Part shown: positions 50,893-59,939 of the stretch, in pieces | Position numbering within the stretch: position 1 is the first letter of the stretch | How the letters are laid out: every line of letters begins with the position of its first letter | The notes under the pieces: model-generated | What the model was told of the DNA's origin: nothing | Database searches by the model: none | Seen by the model: the letters and a program-made list of their open reading frames with translations, nothing else | NCBI GenBank assembly: GCA_026398735.1 | Contig: JAPLSH010000016.1 | Location: 49,644-113,643 of the forward strand | Direction of reading: 5' to 3' | Origin: Pseudomonadota bacterium | Lineage (GTDB): Bacteria; Pseudomonadota; Gammaproteobacteria; Steroidobacterales; Steroidobacteraceae | DNA length: 64,000 nucleotides | Translations under genes and position numbers: made by a program

Positions 50893-52551
50893 ATGCATCA
50901 GCGCACTGGTTTTGAATGGGTCCGATTTAATCGGCTGTGGCTTGCCGCGTTGCTGGCGTTGCCGGCGGCCGGCGCGATGGCTGCGGTGCCCGACGCTGCG
51001 GCTGCCTGCCAGCAGCTTGCATCCTTCAAGGTTGCCGCGCGCGACATCGGTAAACCCACGACGGGTGCCGTTGTCACGGCGGCCCAACTGATCGCTGCTG
51101 ATGCAGCCGGCAATGTGCATGGTGAGTACTGCAAAGTGCAGGGCGCCATCCATCCGGTTGATCCCAAAGCGCCGGATATCTTGTTCCAGGTGAACCTGCC
51201 TACCAATTGGAACCGCAAGCTGCTGCAGTACGGCGGCGGTGGCCTCAACGGTACGGTGGTGACGGGTCTGGGGCCGTATAGCCGCCAGCCCGGCGGCGAG
51301 GCCTCGTCGATCAAACGCGGTTACGTCACGCTGGGCAGCGATTCAGGTCACCAGAGCACCATCGGCTTTGATGGCCGCTTCTATCTTAATGCCGAGGCGC
51401 TGGCCAACTATGGCCACCTGCAACTCAAAAAGACTCACGACGTCGCGGTGCAGCTGGTCAAGGCACGCTACGGCGCCAAGGCAGCACACTCTTACTTCAT
51501 CGGCGCGTCGCAGGGCGGCCACGAAGGCTTTGATGTGATGCAGCGCTATCCGCAGGACTATGACGGTGTGGTCGCCGGTTATCCGGCGCACAACGTCGTG
51601 ATGCTGCATCTGTCGGCTTGGAACTATGCCAAGGCCTTGCAGGCCAATGACGGCAAGAGCTGGATCAACCCGGCCAAGGCTAAGTTTGTTGTAGACACTG
51701 TGTATGCGCGCTGCGATGCACTCGATGGTGCTACCGACGGCATCATCAGCAACCTCGCCGGTTGCGAGTCGCGCAACGCTGAACTCAAGCTGTTGCAACA
51801 GGGCAATCCGCTGCGCTGTGCCGGCGGCGCAGACACTGGCGATAGCTGCTTGTCCGATGCGCAGTTGCAGGCGCTCAACGCAATCGATAAGCCCTACGAG
51901 CCGGGCTTTTCCATCTTTGCAGATGATGTCGGATCAGCAGCCTTCCCCAAGTGGACGCCGTTTGCCGGCTCCACCTTCAAAGATGGCGGTGGCGATATTC
52001 TTGGCGGTACTGGTCCGAAGCAGGCGCTGCAATACGCACCTGGTGCGGCAACCTTGGGTATGGCCATTGCCCAAGATGCGAACCTGGATGTGTACCAGTC
52101 GTTTGATCCCAAGGCCTATCAGGCGCGCATCCGCGAGTTGGCGCACAGCATGAGTGCTAACGACACCAACCTCGATGGTTATCGCAAGCGCGGTGGCAAG
52201 CTCATCTGGTTCCATGGTTTGGCCGATGACTTCATTACGCCCTACAGCTCATTGCAGTACTACGAGCGTCTGCAAAAGCGCTATGACGCCAAGGCACTTG
52301 AGGGCTTTTTGCGCTTCTACACCTTGCCTGGCACCGGTCATGTCACAGGGCCCTTTGCGGCACGCATGGCATCCCTCGATGCACTGGAAGCGTGGGTTGA
52401 GCAGGGCAAGGCCCCGGGCGAACTGCTGGCCGTCGATGCCAACAAGGCCACTGCAGGTCGCACGCGTCCGGTGTGCCGCTATCCGGCATGGCCGCATTAC
52501 AGCGGCAGTGGTGACCTCAATTCGGCAGCGAGCTTCGTCTGTCGTCCTTGA
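50893..52551 (+). CDS. Tannase/feruloyl esterase family protein, exported
   Basis: A protein of 552 aa with an N-terminal signal sequence (LWLAALLALPAAGAMA). The family motif IGASQGGHEGFD carries the nucleophile Ser206. The lid loop CDALDGATDGIISN is the calcium-binding site of feruloyl esterases. IWFHGLADDFITPYSS and GTGHVTGP near the end supply the probable Asp and His of the triad. Cys pairs (CQQ, CKVQ, CESR, CAGG...C) suggest disulfides. It should hydrolyse aromatic esters such as feruloyl or galloyl esters; the substrate is unproven. It stands alone, divergent from the cyclophilin gene over 183 bases in which I see no other gene. Confidence 0.85.
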   Translation: MHQRTGFEWVRFNRLWLAALLALPAAGAMAAVPDAAAACQQLASFKVAARDIGKPTTGAVVTAAQLIAADAAGNVHGEYCKVQGAIHPVDPKAPDILFQVNLPTNWNRKLLQYGGGGLNGTVVTGLGPYSRQPGGEASSIKRGYVTLGSDSGHQSTIGFDGRFYLNAEALANYGHLQLKKTHDVAVQLVKARYGAKAAHSYFIGASQGGHEGFDVMQRYPQDYDGVVAGYPAHNVVMLHLSAWNYAKALQANDGKSWINPAKAKFVVDTVYARCDALDGATDGIISNLAGCESRNAELKLLQQGNPLRCAGGADTGDSCLSDAQLQALNAIDKPYEPGFSIFADDVGSAAFPKWTPFAGSTFKDGGGDILGGTGPKQALQYAPGAATLGMAIAQDANLDVYQSFDPKAYQARIRELAHSMSANDTNLDGYRKRGGKLIWFHGLADDFITPYSSLQYYERLQKRYDAKALEGFLRFYTLPGTGHVTGPFAARMASLDALEAWVEQGKAPGELLAVDANKATAGRTRPVCRYPAWPHYSGSGDLNSAASFVCRP

Positions 52552-52564
52552 TCGTTGGTGAAGC

Positions 52565-52590
52565 TGCCGGCTCGTGTTACACAGCCGGCA
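52565..52590. other. Hairpin running into the dusA start codon
   Basis: TGCCGGCT (52565-52572) pairs with AGCCGGCA (52583-52590), with an inner GTG/CAC extension around a TTA loop. The last base is the A of the dusA ATG. It begins 13 bases after the esterase stop. It could end esterase transcripts or limit dusA initiation; no clear ribosome-binding site precedes the ATG. The structure is seen, the role is inferred. Confidence 0.45.
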
Positions 52591-53600
52591 TGTGGCCCAA
52601 GTTCTCTGTTGCTCCAATGATGGATTGGACCGACCGGCATTGCCGGCGGTACCTGCGCTGTTTTTCGCCGCGCGCACTGCTCTATACCGAGATGGTTACA
52701 GCCGCCGCAGTGGTGCGCGGCAATCGCGCACGCCTGCTGGGGTTTTCGCCGGTCGAACAACCGGTCGCTTTGCAACTCGGGGGTAGTGATCCGCAGCAGT
52801 TGGCAGAGGCTGCGCGCTACGGCCAAGACGTCGGTTACACCGAAATCAACCTCAACTGCGGTTGTCCCAGTGATCGCGTCAGCAGTGGCGCGTTCGGTGC
52901 CTGCCTGATGGAACAGCCGGCGGTTGTGGCCGATTGTGTTGCAGCCATGCGTGCTGTGGTCAGTGTGCCGGTAACGGTCAAGATGCGTATCGGTGTGATC
53001 AATCGGCATCGCGATAAGACGATCGATGCACGCGGTGCAGTGAAAACATTTGATGAGGCGGATTTTGCAGCCTTGCACGCTTTCACTGCAGCCATCGTCG
53101 CAGCGGGCTGTCAGGGTGTGATCGTGCATGCCCGCAAGGCCATCTTGGGTGGCCTCTCACCGGCCGATAACCGCAGTGTGCCGCCGCTTCGCTTTGATGT
53201 GGCGCAGCGCCTGCGGCAGTGTTTTGCGCACATTCCGTTTGCGGTCAACGGCGGCATCTGCGATGTCGATACGGCGCTGCAGGCTTTGCAGTGGTGCGAT
53301 AGCGTCATGATCGGCCGTGAGGCCTATCACCGGCCGTGGTTACTTGCAGAGTTGCAGGCGCGCTGTTACCCCGATGACCTCGTGGTTGCCCCACAGGCCA
53401 CGCAGGTGCTCGAGCAGATGACCGGCTATGCCGCAGAGCAGTTGCAGCAGGGGGAACGTCTGTCGTCGATCACGCGCCACATGTTGGGTCTGCTAACGCA
53501 TACCGCAGGTGCGCGTGATTGGCGTCGCTTGCTGTCTGAAGGCGCGCGCGGCCGTGATACCGGCGTTGAATTGTTACAGCAGGCAGCGGCACTCTTGTAA
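52590..53600 (+). CDS. dusA: tRNA-dihydrouridine(20/20a) synthase
   Basis: An FMN enzyme of 336 aa reducing uridine in the D-loop of tRNA. It has the family start FSVAPMMDWTDRHCR, the active-site EINLNCGCPSDRVSSGAFGACLM with the catalytic Cys, KMRIGV, VHARKAILGGLSPADNR (DusA-specific) and VNGGICDV. The ATG at 52590 is chosen because the frame upstream has no better start, although no good ribosome-binding site is visible. Next on the same strand is a cyclase gene. Confidence 0.93.
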   Translation: MWPKFSVAPMMDWTDRHCRRYLRCFSPRALLYTEMVTAAAVVRGNRARLLGFSPVEQPVALQLGGSDPQQLAEAARYGQDVGYTEINLNCGCPSDRVSSGAFGACLMEQPAVVADCVAAMRAVVSVPVTVKMRIGVINRHRDKTIDARGAVKTFDEADFAALHAFTAAIVAAGCQGVIVHARKAILGGLSPADNRSVPPLRFDVAQRLRQCFAHIPFAVNGGICDVDTALQALQWCDSVMIGREAYHRPWLLAELQARCYPDDLVVAPQATQVLEQMTGYAAEQLQQGERLSSITRHMLGLLTHTAGARDWRRLLSEGARGRDTGVELLQQAAALL

Positions 53601-53650
53601 TCGCGCCTGTCGTCAGACACTCTGACTGATTATGTTGTGAACCGTGTGAT

Positions 53651-54565
53651 ATGGGCCAAGATGTCGAACTTGCTGTGGTGTTTGCCGACGTTGTCGGCTC
53701 TACCCACATCTACGAGGTAATGGGAGACCAGCGCGCCCGCGCCATGGTCGCCACTTGCATCGACATCATGCGCGCCGCCACCGAGCAGCACGGCGGCACG
53801 GTCATCAAGACCATGGGCGACGAGGTGATGTCCACCTTCGTCACTGCAGACGACGCACTCAATGCGGCAGCCCAGATGCAACGCGATATCCGCCTTACCG
53901 ATGGCAATGGCAGTTTGCAAGTGCGCGGCCAGCCGGTGGCGCTGCGCATCGGCTGTCATTTCGGTCCGGTGGTACTAGAGAACCGCGATGTGTTTGGTGC
54001 CACCGTGCATACCGCCAATCGCCTTACCAGTCAGGCCAAGGGCGGTCAGATCGTCACGACAGCGACTACTTGCGAGCACTTGTCGGCAGACTGGCGCGCG
54101 GCGGTTCGGCAAATCGACATTGCCTTGCTCAAGGGGCAGGGCGTCGAGATCGGGTTGTATGAAGCGCTTTGGCAAACCGAGGACGTCACCAGCATGGTGC
54201 CGGCCAGTTACTCGCCCGTGCAGCAGGGGCGCGGCCGCGTGCGGCTGTTTTTGGCAGAGCGCGATTTGTTGCTCGATGCCACACGGCCACACATGAGCAT
54301 TGGGCGTGCGGATGAAAACGACATCGTGATTCGCGGCACGCTGGTGTCACGAGTGCACTCGCGGATCGAAATTCGCCGCAACAAGATCATGCTGATCGAT
54401 CAGAGCACCAACGGGACGTTTGTCCACATGGCAGACGGCGAGGAGGCCTTCGTGCGCCGCGACACGCTGCAATTGCGCGGGTCTGGCTTGATAGGCTTGG
54501 GGCGAGTGCCCGAGTTTGATTCGGTGCAGACGATACGCTTCGCCTGCGAGGCAGAGCCCGACTGA
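53651..54565 (+). CDS. Class III adenylate cyclase-like domain fused to FHA domain
   Basis: A cytosolic protein of 304 aa. Residues 1-175 form a class III nucleotidyl cyclase domain: metal Asp13 (FADVVGST), Lys53 (adenine-selecting position) and metal Asp57 in IKTMGDE, substrate Asp113 in DVFG, and Arg124. The transition-state Asn of the usual VNxAxR pattern is His120 (VHTANR), so activity is uncertain. Residues 213-290 form an FHA phosphothreonine-binding domain (MSIGRADENDIVI, SRVHSRIEI, STNGTF). Such proteins link cAMP synthesis or binding to Ser/Thr phosphorylation. The only kinase in the window, at 13.3-15.7 kb, is a candidate but unlinked partner. Confidence 0.85.
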   Translation: MGQDVELAVVFADVVGSTHIYEVMGDQRARAMVATCIDIMRAATEQHGGTVIKTMGDEVMSTFVTADDALNAAAQMQRDIRLTDGNGSLQVRGQPVALRIGCHFGPVVLENRDVFGATVHTANRLTSQAKGGQIVTTATTCEHLSADWRAAVRQIDIALLKGQGVEIGLYEALWQTEDVTSMVPASYSPVQQGRGRVRLFLAERDLLLDATRPHMSIGRADENDIVIRGTLVSRVHSRIEIRRNKIMLIDQSTNGTFVHMADGEEAFVRRDTLQLRGSGLIGLGRVPEFDSVQTIRFACEAEPD

Positions 54566-54596
54566 TACGTATCAGCCGGGCTTGCGTGCGGGGTTA

Positions 54597-55544
54597 TCAG
54601 CCCAAGCGTTGTTGCAGCGCCTGCAACTGTTGGCGCAAGGCGGCTGGCGCCCGATCGCCGAACTCGTCCAGATATTCACCCATGGCCGTGGCCTCACTGC
54701 GCCAGGCATCTGGATTGACACTGAGGATCTCGGCCAGCACGGCCGGATCGATGTGCAGCCCGCTGGTGTCGAGGTCTGTCGGGTTGGGCAAATAGCCGAT
54801 GGGCGTCTCTTGCGCGGCAGCCTTGCCCGCGCAGCGATCCAGGATCCAGGAGATGACCCGCAGGTTGTCGCCGAAGCCCGGCCACAGGAACTTGCCACCC
54901 GCATCCTGGCGGAACCAGTTGACGTGGAAGATGCCTGGCGGCTTGCTCAGCTTGCTGCCCACCGACAGCCAATGCTGCCAATAGTCACCGAAGTTGTAGC
55001 CGCAGAACGGCTTCATGGCCATGGGGTCACGGCGCACCACGCCGACTGCGCCAGTGGCTGCAGCGGTGGTCTCTGAGGCGACTGAGGCGCCGACAAGCAC
55101 GCCATGTGCCCAGTCGCGGGCCTGATAGACCAGCGGTGCCAGTTCGCGGCGACGGCCACCAAACACCAGCGCCGAGATCGGCACGCCACGCGGGCTTTCT
55201 GCTTCGGTGGCGTAGCTGGGGTTGTGCACCGCACTGACCGTAAAGCGTGAGTTGGGGTGCGCGGAGGGACCGTTTGCCTTATCGAACGGACGACCCAGCC
55301 AGTCGATGGCCGGCTCACCAGAGCCCATACCTTCCCACCACGGCTCGTTGTTGGCAGTCAGGGCCACGTTGGTGAACAACGTGTCCTTGCGGATCATGTC
55401 GAAGGCATTGCGGTTGGTCTTGGGGCCAGTGCCCGGTGCCACGCCGAAATAGCCTGACTCCGGGTTGATGGCCCAAAGACGCCCATCGGGGCCGGGATGC
55501 AGCCAGGCGATGTCATCGCCGACTGTGAACACTTCCCAGCCCGG
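54597..55544 (-). pseudogene. pckG: PEP carboxykinase (GTP), 3' portion after a small deletion
   Basis: C-terminal two-thirds of GTP-dependent PEPCK, starting PGWEVFTVGDDIAWL (codon 55544) and running through NPESGYFGVAPGTG, GMGSGEPAIDWLGRPF, WARD-type DWAHGVLVGASVASETTAA, FLWPGFGDNLRVISWIL and TGLHIDPAVL to the stop. The frame remains open upstream to 55685 but that part is not PEPCK sequence. The upstream half is in the other reading frame. Gluconeogenic conversion of oxaloacetate to PEP would be lost if the lesion is real. Confidence 0.88.
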
Positions 55545-55546
55545 CA

Positions 55547-56335
55547 CTTGCCGCAGGCTGAGGGAAAGGCGCAGGCGATGTAATGGGTTTCGCCCTGCGG
55601 GTTCTTCAGGCCGACGATGAGCATGTGCTCGGCCAGCCAACCCTCGGTGCGCGCCTGATAGCTGGCAATGCGCAGCGCATGGCATTTTTTGCCCAGCAGT
55701 GCGTTGCCGCCATAGCCGGAGCCGAAGCTCTTGATGCTCAGTTCTTCGGGGAAATGCATGATGAAGCGGCGGTTGGGATCGAGTTCGCCGGTGGAGTGCA
55801 GACCACGCACGAAGCTGCCTTCACGGCCGATGCGCTCCAGTGCCGCGCGACCCATACGCGTCATGATGCCCATGTTGAGCACCACATAGGCGCTGTCGGT
55901 GATCTCTACGCCGCACCGTGAGTAGGGCGAGTCGATGGGGCCCATGCAATAGGGCACCACATACAAGGTACGACCCTGCATGCAACCGGCAAACAGCGCG
56001 TCCATCTGGGCGTGGGCCTCGTCAGGCGCCATCCAGTTGTTGTTGGGGCCGGCATCGACTTGCTGCGGTGTGCAGATGAAGGTGAGGTGCTCGACGCGGG
56101 CCACATCGCTGGGATGGGAGCGGGCCAGGAAGCAATCGGGGAAGGTCTCAGGATTCAGTGCCTGCAGGTCACCCTGCTCGAGCAGTTGCGCGCGCAGCGC
56201 GGCCATCTCGGCCTCGGAACCATCACACCAGTGGATTTGCGACGGCAGTGTGTGCTGCGCGACGCTGTTGACCCAGGCGGTCACTTCGGCTGAAACGGAA
56301 GCCAGTGCGCTGGGAACGGAGGAAGCTGACGCCAT
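55547..56335 (-). pseudogene. pckG: PEP carboxykinase (GTP), 5' portion ending at a broken P-loop
   Basis: Start ATG at 56335, then WVNSVAQHTLPSQIHWCDGSEAE, THPSDVARVEHLTFI, MSCM-type YVVPYCMGPIDSPYSRCGVEITDSAYVV and LHSTGE, ending at AFPSACGK (Lys263, base 55547). The next residues of the phosphate-binding loop, normally TNLAM..., are missing, and the frame shifts to the 3' portion. About 28-34 bases (3n+1) seem to have gone between 55547 and 55546. The rest of the enzyme is intact. It is divergent from the yoaA-like gene over 171 bases. Confidence 0.88.
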
Positions 56336-56506
56336 GAAACTCTACCTGCCGGGCTGCGGAAAGGAAGCGGGCAGTATAGCTGCTCGTGACTCCATTTAGG
56401 GGTCTTACAGGCTGTTTTCCCTGCTGCTGCAAACGCTACATAACAAGCAGGAACTGCCATAATTACCGTTGACTAGATCCGCCGGACGCGGGAGCGTCCC
56501 CATCCC

Positions 56507-58465
56507 ATGCAAGACCTCTCAGAACTTTTTGGCGCCGACGGCCCGCTGTCGCGTGCCATGCCCGGTTTCGTGCCGCGCACGTCGCAGCTGCACATGGCCG
56601 AGCGGGTCGCTGACAGCTTGTCCCAGCGCGGGCAGTTGCTGGTTGAGGCGGGCACTGGCACCGGTAAAACCTTTGCGTATCTGGTCCCGGCGCTGCTGTG
56701 CGGAGGGCAGGTGGTGGTTTCCACCGGCACCCGCACGCTACAAGACCAACTGTTTGCCCGCGATGTGCCCTTGCTGGCGCGGGTGTTGGGTCGTGGTTTG
56801 CGGGTTGCTCTTCTGAAGGGTCGCGCCAACTATTTGTGTATCGAGCGCCTGACGACCCAACAGGGCGAGTTGGGTTTTGATATGCCGTCATCGCGTGGGC
56901 TGCTATCACGCATCGAGGCGTGGGCCACCACTACTGGCAGTGGTGACTTGGCCGAGATTCCCGAACTCTCCGACGGTCATCCGCTGCGCGCGCGCATCAC
57001 GTCCACTCGCGACAGCTGTACGGGCAACAAATGCCCGGCGTTTGCCCGCTGTCACGTGTTTGAGGCACGACGCATTGCTGCCGAGTCTGACTTGGTGGTG
57101 GTCAATCACCATCTGCTGTTGGCAGACCTTGCCCTGAAGGAAGAGGGCTTTGGTGATCTGCTGCCCAGCGCTGATGCGGTGATCCTAGATGAGGCGCATC
57201 AGTTGCCCGATCTTGCCGCGCAATTTTTTGGCGATAGCTTTGGCAGCCGGCAGATCGATCTGCTGTTGCAGGACATGCGCTCGTCGCTAACCGCCAGTGG
57301 CAATGGTCCGCGCCGGGTGGCAGTGCAGCAAGATCGCGTGCAAACGGCGCTGCAAGCGTTGGCAGTACAGGTGTCGGTGTTACTCGGTGCGCAGTCGCGC
57401 ATGGCCTGGGGCGAGCAGTCCGATGGTCTCGATGCTGCCTCCGCTGCGTTGGGCGATGCGCTGGCCGAGTTAGCCCAGCACCTTCAATTGCTTGGTGATG
57501 GCGATGCAGTGCAGCAATGCGCGGCGCGTGCGCAGGCCTTGGCCGATACGCTCGAGCACATCACTCTTGCTGGACCGCAGGACGGCGCGCGCACGTTAGA
57601 GCAAGGCAATCGCGGCTTCTCGTTGCAGCTGCTGCCCTTTGATGTAGGTCCACGCTTTCGCGCCATGGTTGATGCACGTCGTTGTGCATGGATATTTACC
57701 TCTGCCACCTTGGGCGTCGCGGGCAACTTCAGTCACTTTGCCAACAGACTTGGGCTCGATGCCGAGGTGCCCTCGCTGCGCATCGAGAGTCCCTTCGACT
57801 ATCCGCGTCAGGCCTTGTTGTATCTGCCGCAGGGCATGCCCGATCCCTCTTCACCGCAGTACCTGGATGCAGTGATTGAGTGTGCGGCAACGCTGGTGGA
57901 GGCCTCAGGCGGTGGGGCGTTTTTGCTGTTCACCAGCCATCGCGCGCTTGAGCGTGCGGCGCGCGCTCTGCGTGAGCGCTGGGGCAGCGACGAGCGCGCA
58001 ACGTACAAGTTGCTGGTGCAAGGTGAATCGCCACGCGAACTGTTGCTGCGTGATTTTCGTGCCGATGGCGGTGGTGTGTTGTTGGGCACTGCCAGCTTTT
58101 GGGAAGGCGTCGATGTCAAAGGCCAGGCATTGCGCTTGGTGGTCATCGATAAGCTGCCGTTTGCCTCGCCCGATGATCCACTGACCCGCGCGCGCGTCGA
58201 GCATATCCGCGCGCAGGGCGGCAATCCGTTCAACGACCATCAGTTGCCCGAGGCCGCACTGGCTTTGCAGCAGGGCGTTGGCCGCTTGATTCGCAGCGAG
58301 GATGACGAAGGTGTGGTGGTGATCTGCGATCCGCGCCTGGCCAGCCGTGGTTACGGCCGAACTTTGGTTGCCAGCTTGCCGCCGATGCGCCGCACCCGCG
58401 AACGCGCCGAGGTCGAGCGCTTCCTGCAGCGCTTGCGGCCCTTGTCTACTGGGAGCCTCACATGA
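56507..58465 (+). CDS. yoaA: YoaA/DinG-family ATP-dependent DNA helicase (XPD-like, Fe-S)
   Basis: A superfamily 2 helicase of 652 aa, 5'-3' type. Walker A EAGTGTGKTFAYL, STGTRTLQDQL (motif Ia), DEAH in ILDEAHQLPDL, and C-terminal QGVGRLIRSEDDEG (motif VI). The Fe-S cluster Cys ligands are NYLC and DSCTGNKCPAFARC (C-x4-C-x5-C), as in XPD/DinG. YoaA works with the chi subunit HolC in replication repair; note that holC is missing at its usual place in this window. It overlaps tsaB by four bases, a common order in gammaproteobacteria. Confidence 0.92.
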   Translation: MQDLSELFGADGPLSRAMPGFVPRTSQLHMAERVADSLSQRGQLLVEAGTGTGKTFAYLVPALLCGGQVVVSTGTRTLQDQLFARDVPLLARVLGRGLRVALLKGRANYLCIERLTTQQGELGFDMPSSRGLLSRIEAWATTTGSGDLAEIPELSDGHPLRARITSTRDSCTGNKCPAFARCHVFEARRIAAESDLVVVNHHLLLADLALKEEGFGDLLPSADAVILDEAHQLPDLAAQFFGDSFGSRQIDLLLQDMRSSLTASGNGPRRVAVQQDRVQTALQALAVQVSVLLGAQSRMAWGEQSDGLDAASAALGDALAELAQHLQLLGDGDAVQQCAARAQALADTLEHITLAGPQDGARTLEQGNRGFSLQLLPFDVGPRFRAMVDARRCAWIFTSATLGVAGNFSHFANRLGLDAEVPSLRIESPFDYPRQALLYLPQGMPDPSSPQYLDAVIECAATLVEASGGGAFLLFTSHRALERAARALRERWGSDERATYKLLVQGESPRELLLRDFRADGGGVLLGTASFWEGVDVKGQALRLVVIDKLPFASPDDPLTRARVEHIRAQGGNPFNDHQLPEAALALQQGVGRLIRSEDDEGVVVICDPRLASRGYGRTLVASLPPMRRTRERAEVERFLQRLRPLSTGSLT

Positions 58466-59163
58466 AGCTATTGGCGTTGGATACGGCCAGCGGGTTGTGC
58501 TCGGCGGCGCTGTATGTGGACGGCGAAGTCATGCTGCGTGAAACCCCCACCACCCGCGAGCACGCGCGACTGGTGCTGCCCATGGTGCAGTCGTTGCTGG
58601 CCGAAGCGCAGTGGTCGATGGTGCAGCTCGATGCCATCGCGTTTGGTCGCGGTCCAGGGTCGTTTACCGGTCTGCGGGTGGCGGCCGGTCTGACTCAGGG
58701 CTTGGCTTTTGGGGCAGGTCTGCCGGTGTTGCCGGTGTCGGATTTGCGTGCGCTGGCCCAGCAGGCGGCGGCGCTGGCGCCGGTTGGCACACCGTTGCTG
58801 GCCTGTATGGATGCCCGAATGCACGAGCTGTACTGGGCACTTTACGAAGCGCCGCTGGCGGGTCAGTGGGTCAGCGATACCGCCGAGCAGTTGTGCACGC
58901 CGGTGCAGTTGACGCAGCGTTTGGGAGTCGCCGCAGCAGGCAGTGCGCAGTGGCGCGGAGCCGGCATGGGCCTGGCCGTATGGCTTGCCAGCGAGGCCGC
59001 GCCGCCGCTGAATCCGGCCCTTTTGCTACCTGCCGCCGAGCCCAGTGCCCGCGAGATTGCTCTGCTGGGCGCGGTTGATTGGTCTGCCGGTAAGGCGCAA
59101 CCCCCTGAAGCGGCGGTTCCCGTGTATCTTCGCGACGATGTGGCACGGCCTTCTGCGCAGTAA
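58462..59163 (+). CDS. tsaB: tRNA threonylcarbamoyladenosine biosynthesis protein TsaB
   Basis: An ASKHA-fold protein of 233 aa, essential partner of TsaD in making t6A37 of ANN-decoding tRNAs. KLLALDTASGLCSAAL, HARLVLPMVQSLLAE, GRGPGSFTGLRVAAGLTQGLAFG and MDARMHELYWALY are family hallmarks. It is coupled to yoaA by overlap, and its stop lies just before the Pho box of phoB, so transcription into phoB is possible. Confidence 0.95.
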   Translation: MKLLALDTASGLCSAALYVDGEVMLRETPTTREHARLVLPMVQSLLAEAQWSMVQLDAIAFGRGPGSFTGLRVAAGLTQGLAFGAGLPVLPVSDLRALAQQAAALAPVGTPLLACMDARMHELYWALYEAPLAGQWVSDTAEQLCTPVQLTQRLGVAAAGSAQWRGAGMGLAVWLASEAAPPLNPALLLPAAEPSAREIALLGAVDWSAGKAQPPEAAVPVYLRDDVARPSAQ

Positions 59164-59168
59164 TCAAG

Positions 59169-59186
59169 CTGCAATATTGCTGTCAT
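59169..59186 (+). promoter_or_regulatory. Pho box upstream of phoB
   Basis: Two 7-base direct repeats CTGCAAT and CTGTCAT, separated by ATTG (59176-59179), give the 11-base period of PhoB sites (consensus CTGTCAT-N4-CTGTCAT). It starts six bases after the tsaB stop and ends 52 bases before the phoB ATG. It fits autoregulation of phoBR by PhoB under phosphate starvation. The first half differs from consensus at two positions. Confidence 0.72.
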
Positions 59187-59238
59187 CCAATGGCGGCGGC
59201 AGCAAACGGCTGCCTATACATTGAGCCGGTCAATCACC

Positions 59239-59934
59239 ATGAGCGCCCGCCAGATACTCGTCGTTGAAGATGAAAAGCCGATTCGCGACATGATTGCCTT
59301 CTCGCTCAAGCGCGCCGGGTATCTGGTGCACGAGGCAGAAGACTGCCGCGGTGCCCGCGAAATGCTTGCAGACCATCGCCCCGATTTGCTGTTGGTGGAC
59401 TGGATGCTGCCCGATCTGAGCGGGCTGGAGTTCACGCGTCAGATCAAACGCGATCGTGAGACTCGTGACGTCCCGGTCATTCTGTTGACTGCCCGTGCCG
59501 CCGAGTCCGACAAGGTCGCAGGCTTGGAGGGCGGAGCCGATGACTACATCACCAAGCCGTTCTCGCCGCGCGAGTTGCTGGCGCGCATCCAGGCCGTGCT
59601 GCGCCGCAGCCCGGGTGCTGTGACCGAAGAGCGAATCGAGATTGGCGGTTTGGTGTTAGACAAGCCTGGTCACCGCGTATTGGTCGGTGATGCACAGGTG
59701 GTGCTGGGGCCGACCGAATACCGAATGCTGGAGTTTTTCATGGCGCACCCGGATCGCGTCTACAGTCGCGAGCAGCTGCTGGATCGCATATGGGGCGGTA
59801 ATGTGTATGTCGAGGAGCGCACGATCGACGTGCATATCCGGCGACTGCGCAAAGCGCTTGAGGATCACAGCATGGATCAGTTGGTACAGACCGTGCGTGG
59901 CGCGGGCTATCGTTTCTCGGCACGCGGAGTCTGA
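59239..59934 (+). CDS. phoB: Phosphate regulon response regulator PhoB
   Basis: An OmpR-type regulator of 231 aa. Receiver domain with phosphorylated Asp54 ([13 protein letters not shown]), conserved Thr and Lys ([19 protein letters not shown]). The winged-helix DNA-binding domain ([23 protein letters not shown]...[14 protein letters not shown]) is intact. The ATG at 59239 is chosen over an in-frame TTG at 59221 because it matches the family start. A Pho box lies upstream. phoR follows with five bases between. Confidence 0.95.
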   Translation: MSARQILVVEDEKPIRDMIAFSLKRAGYLVHEAEDCRGAREMLADHRPDLLLVDWMLPDLSGLEFTRQIKRDRETRDVPVILLTARAAESDKVAGLEGGADDYITKPFSPRELLARIQAVLRRSPGAVTEERIEIGGLVLDKPGHRVLVGDAQVVLGPTEYRMLEFFMAHPDRVYSREQLLDRIWGGNVYVEERTIDVHIRRLRKALEDHSMDQLVQTVRGAGYRFSARGV

Positions 59935-59939
59935 CGAGT

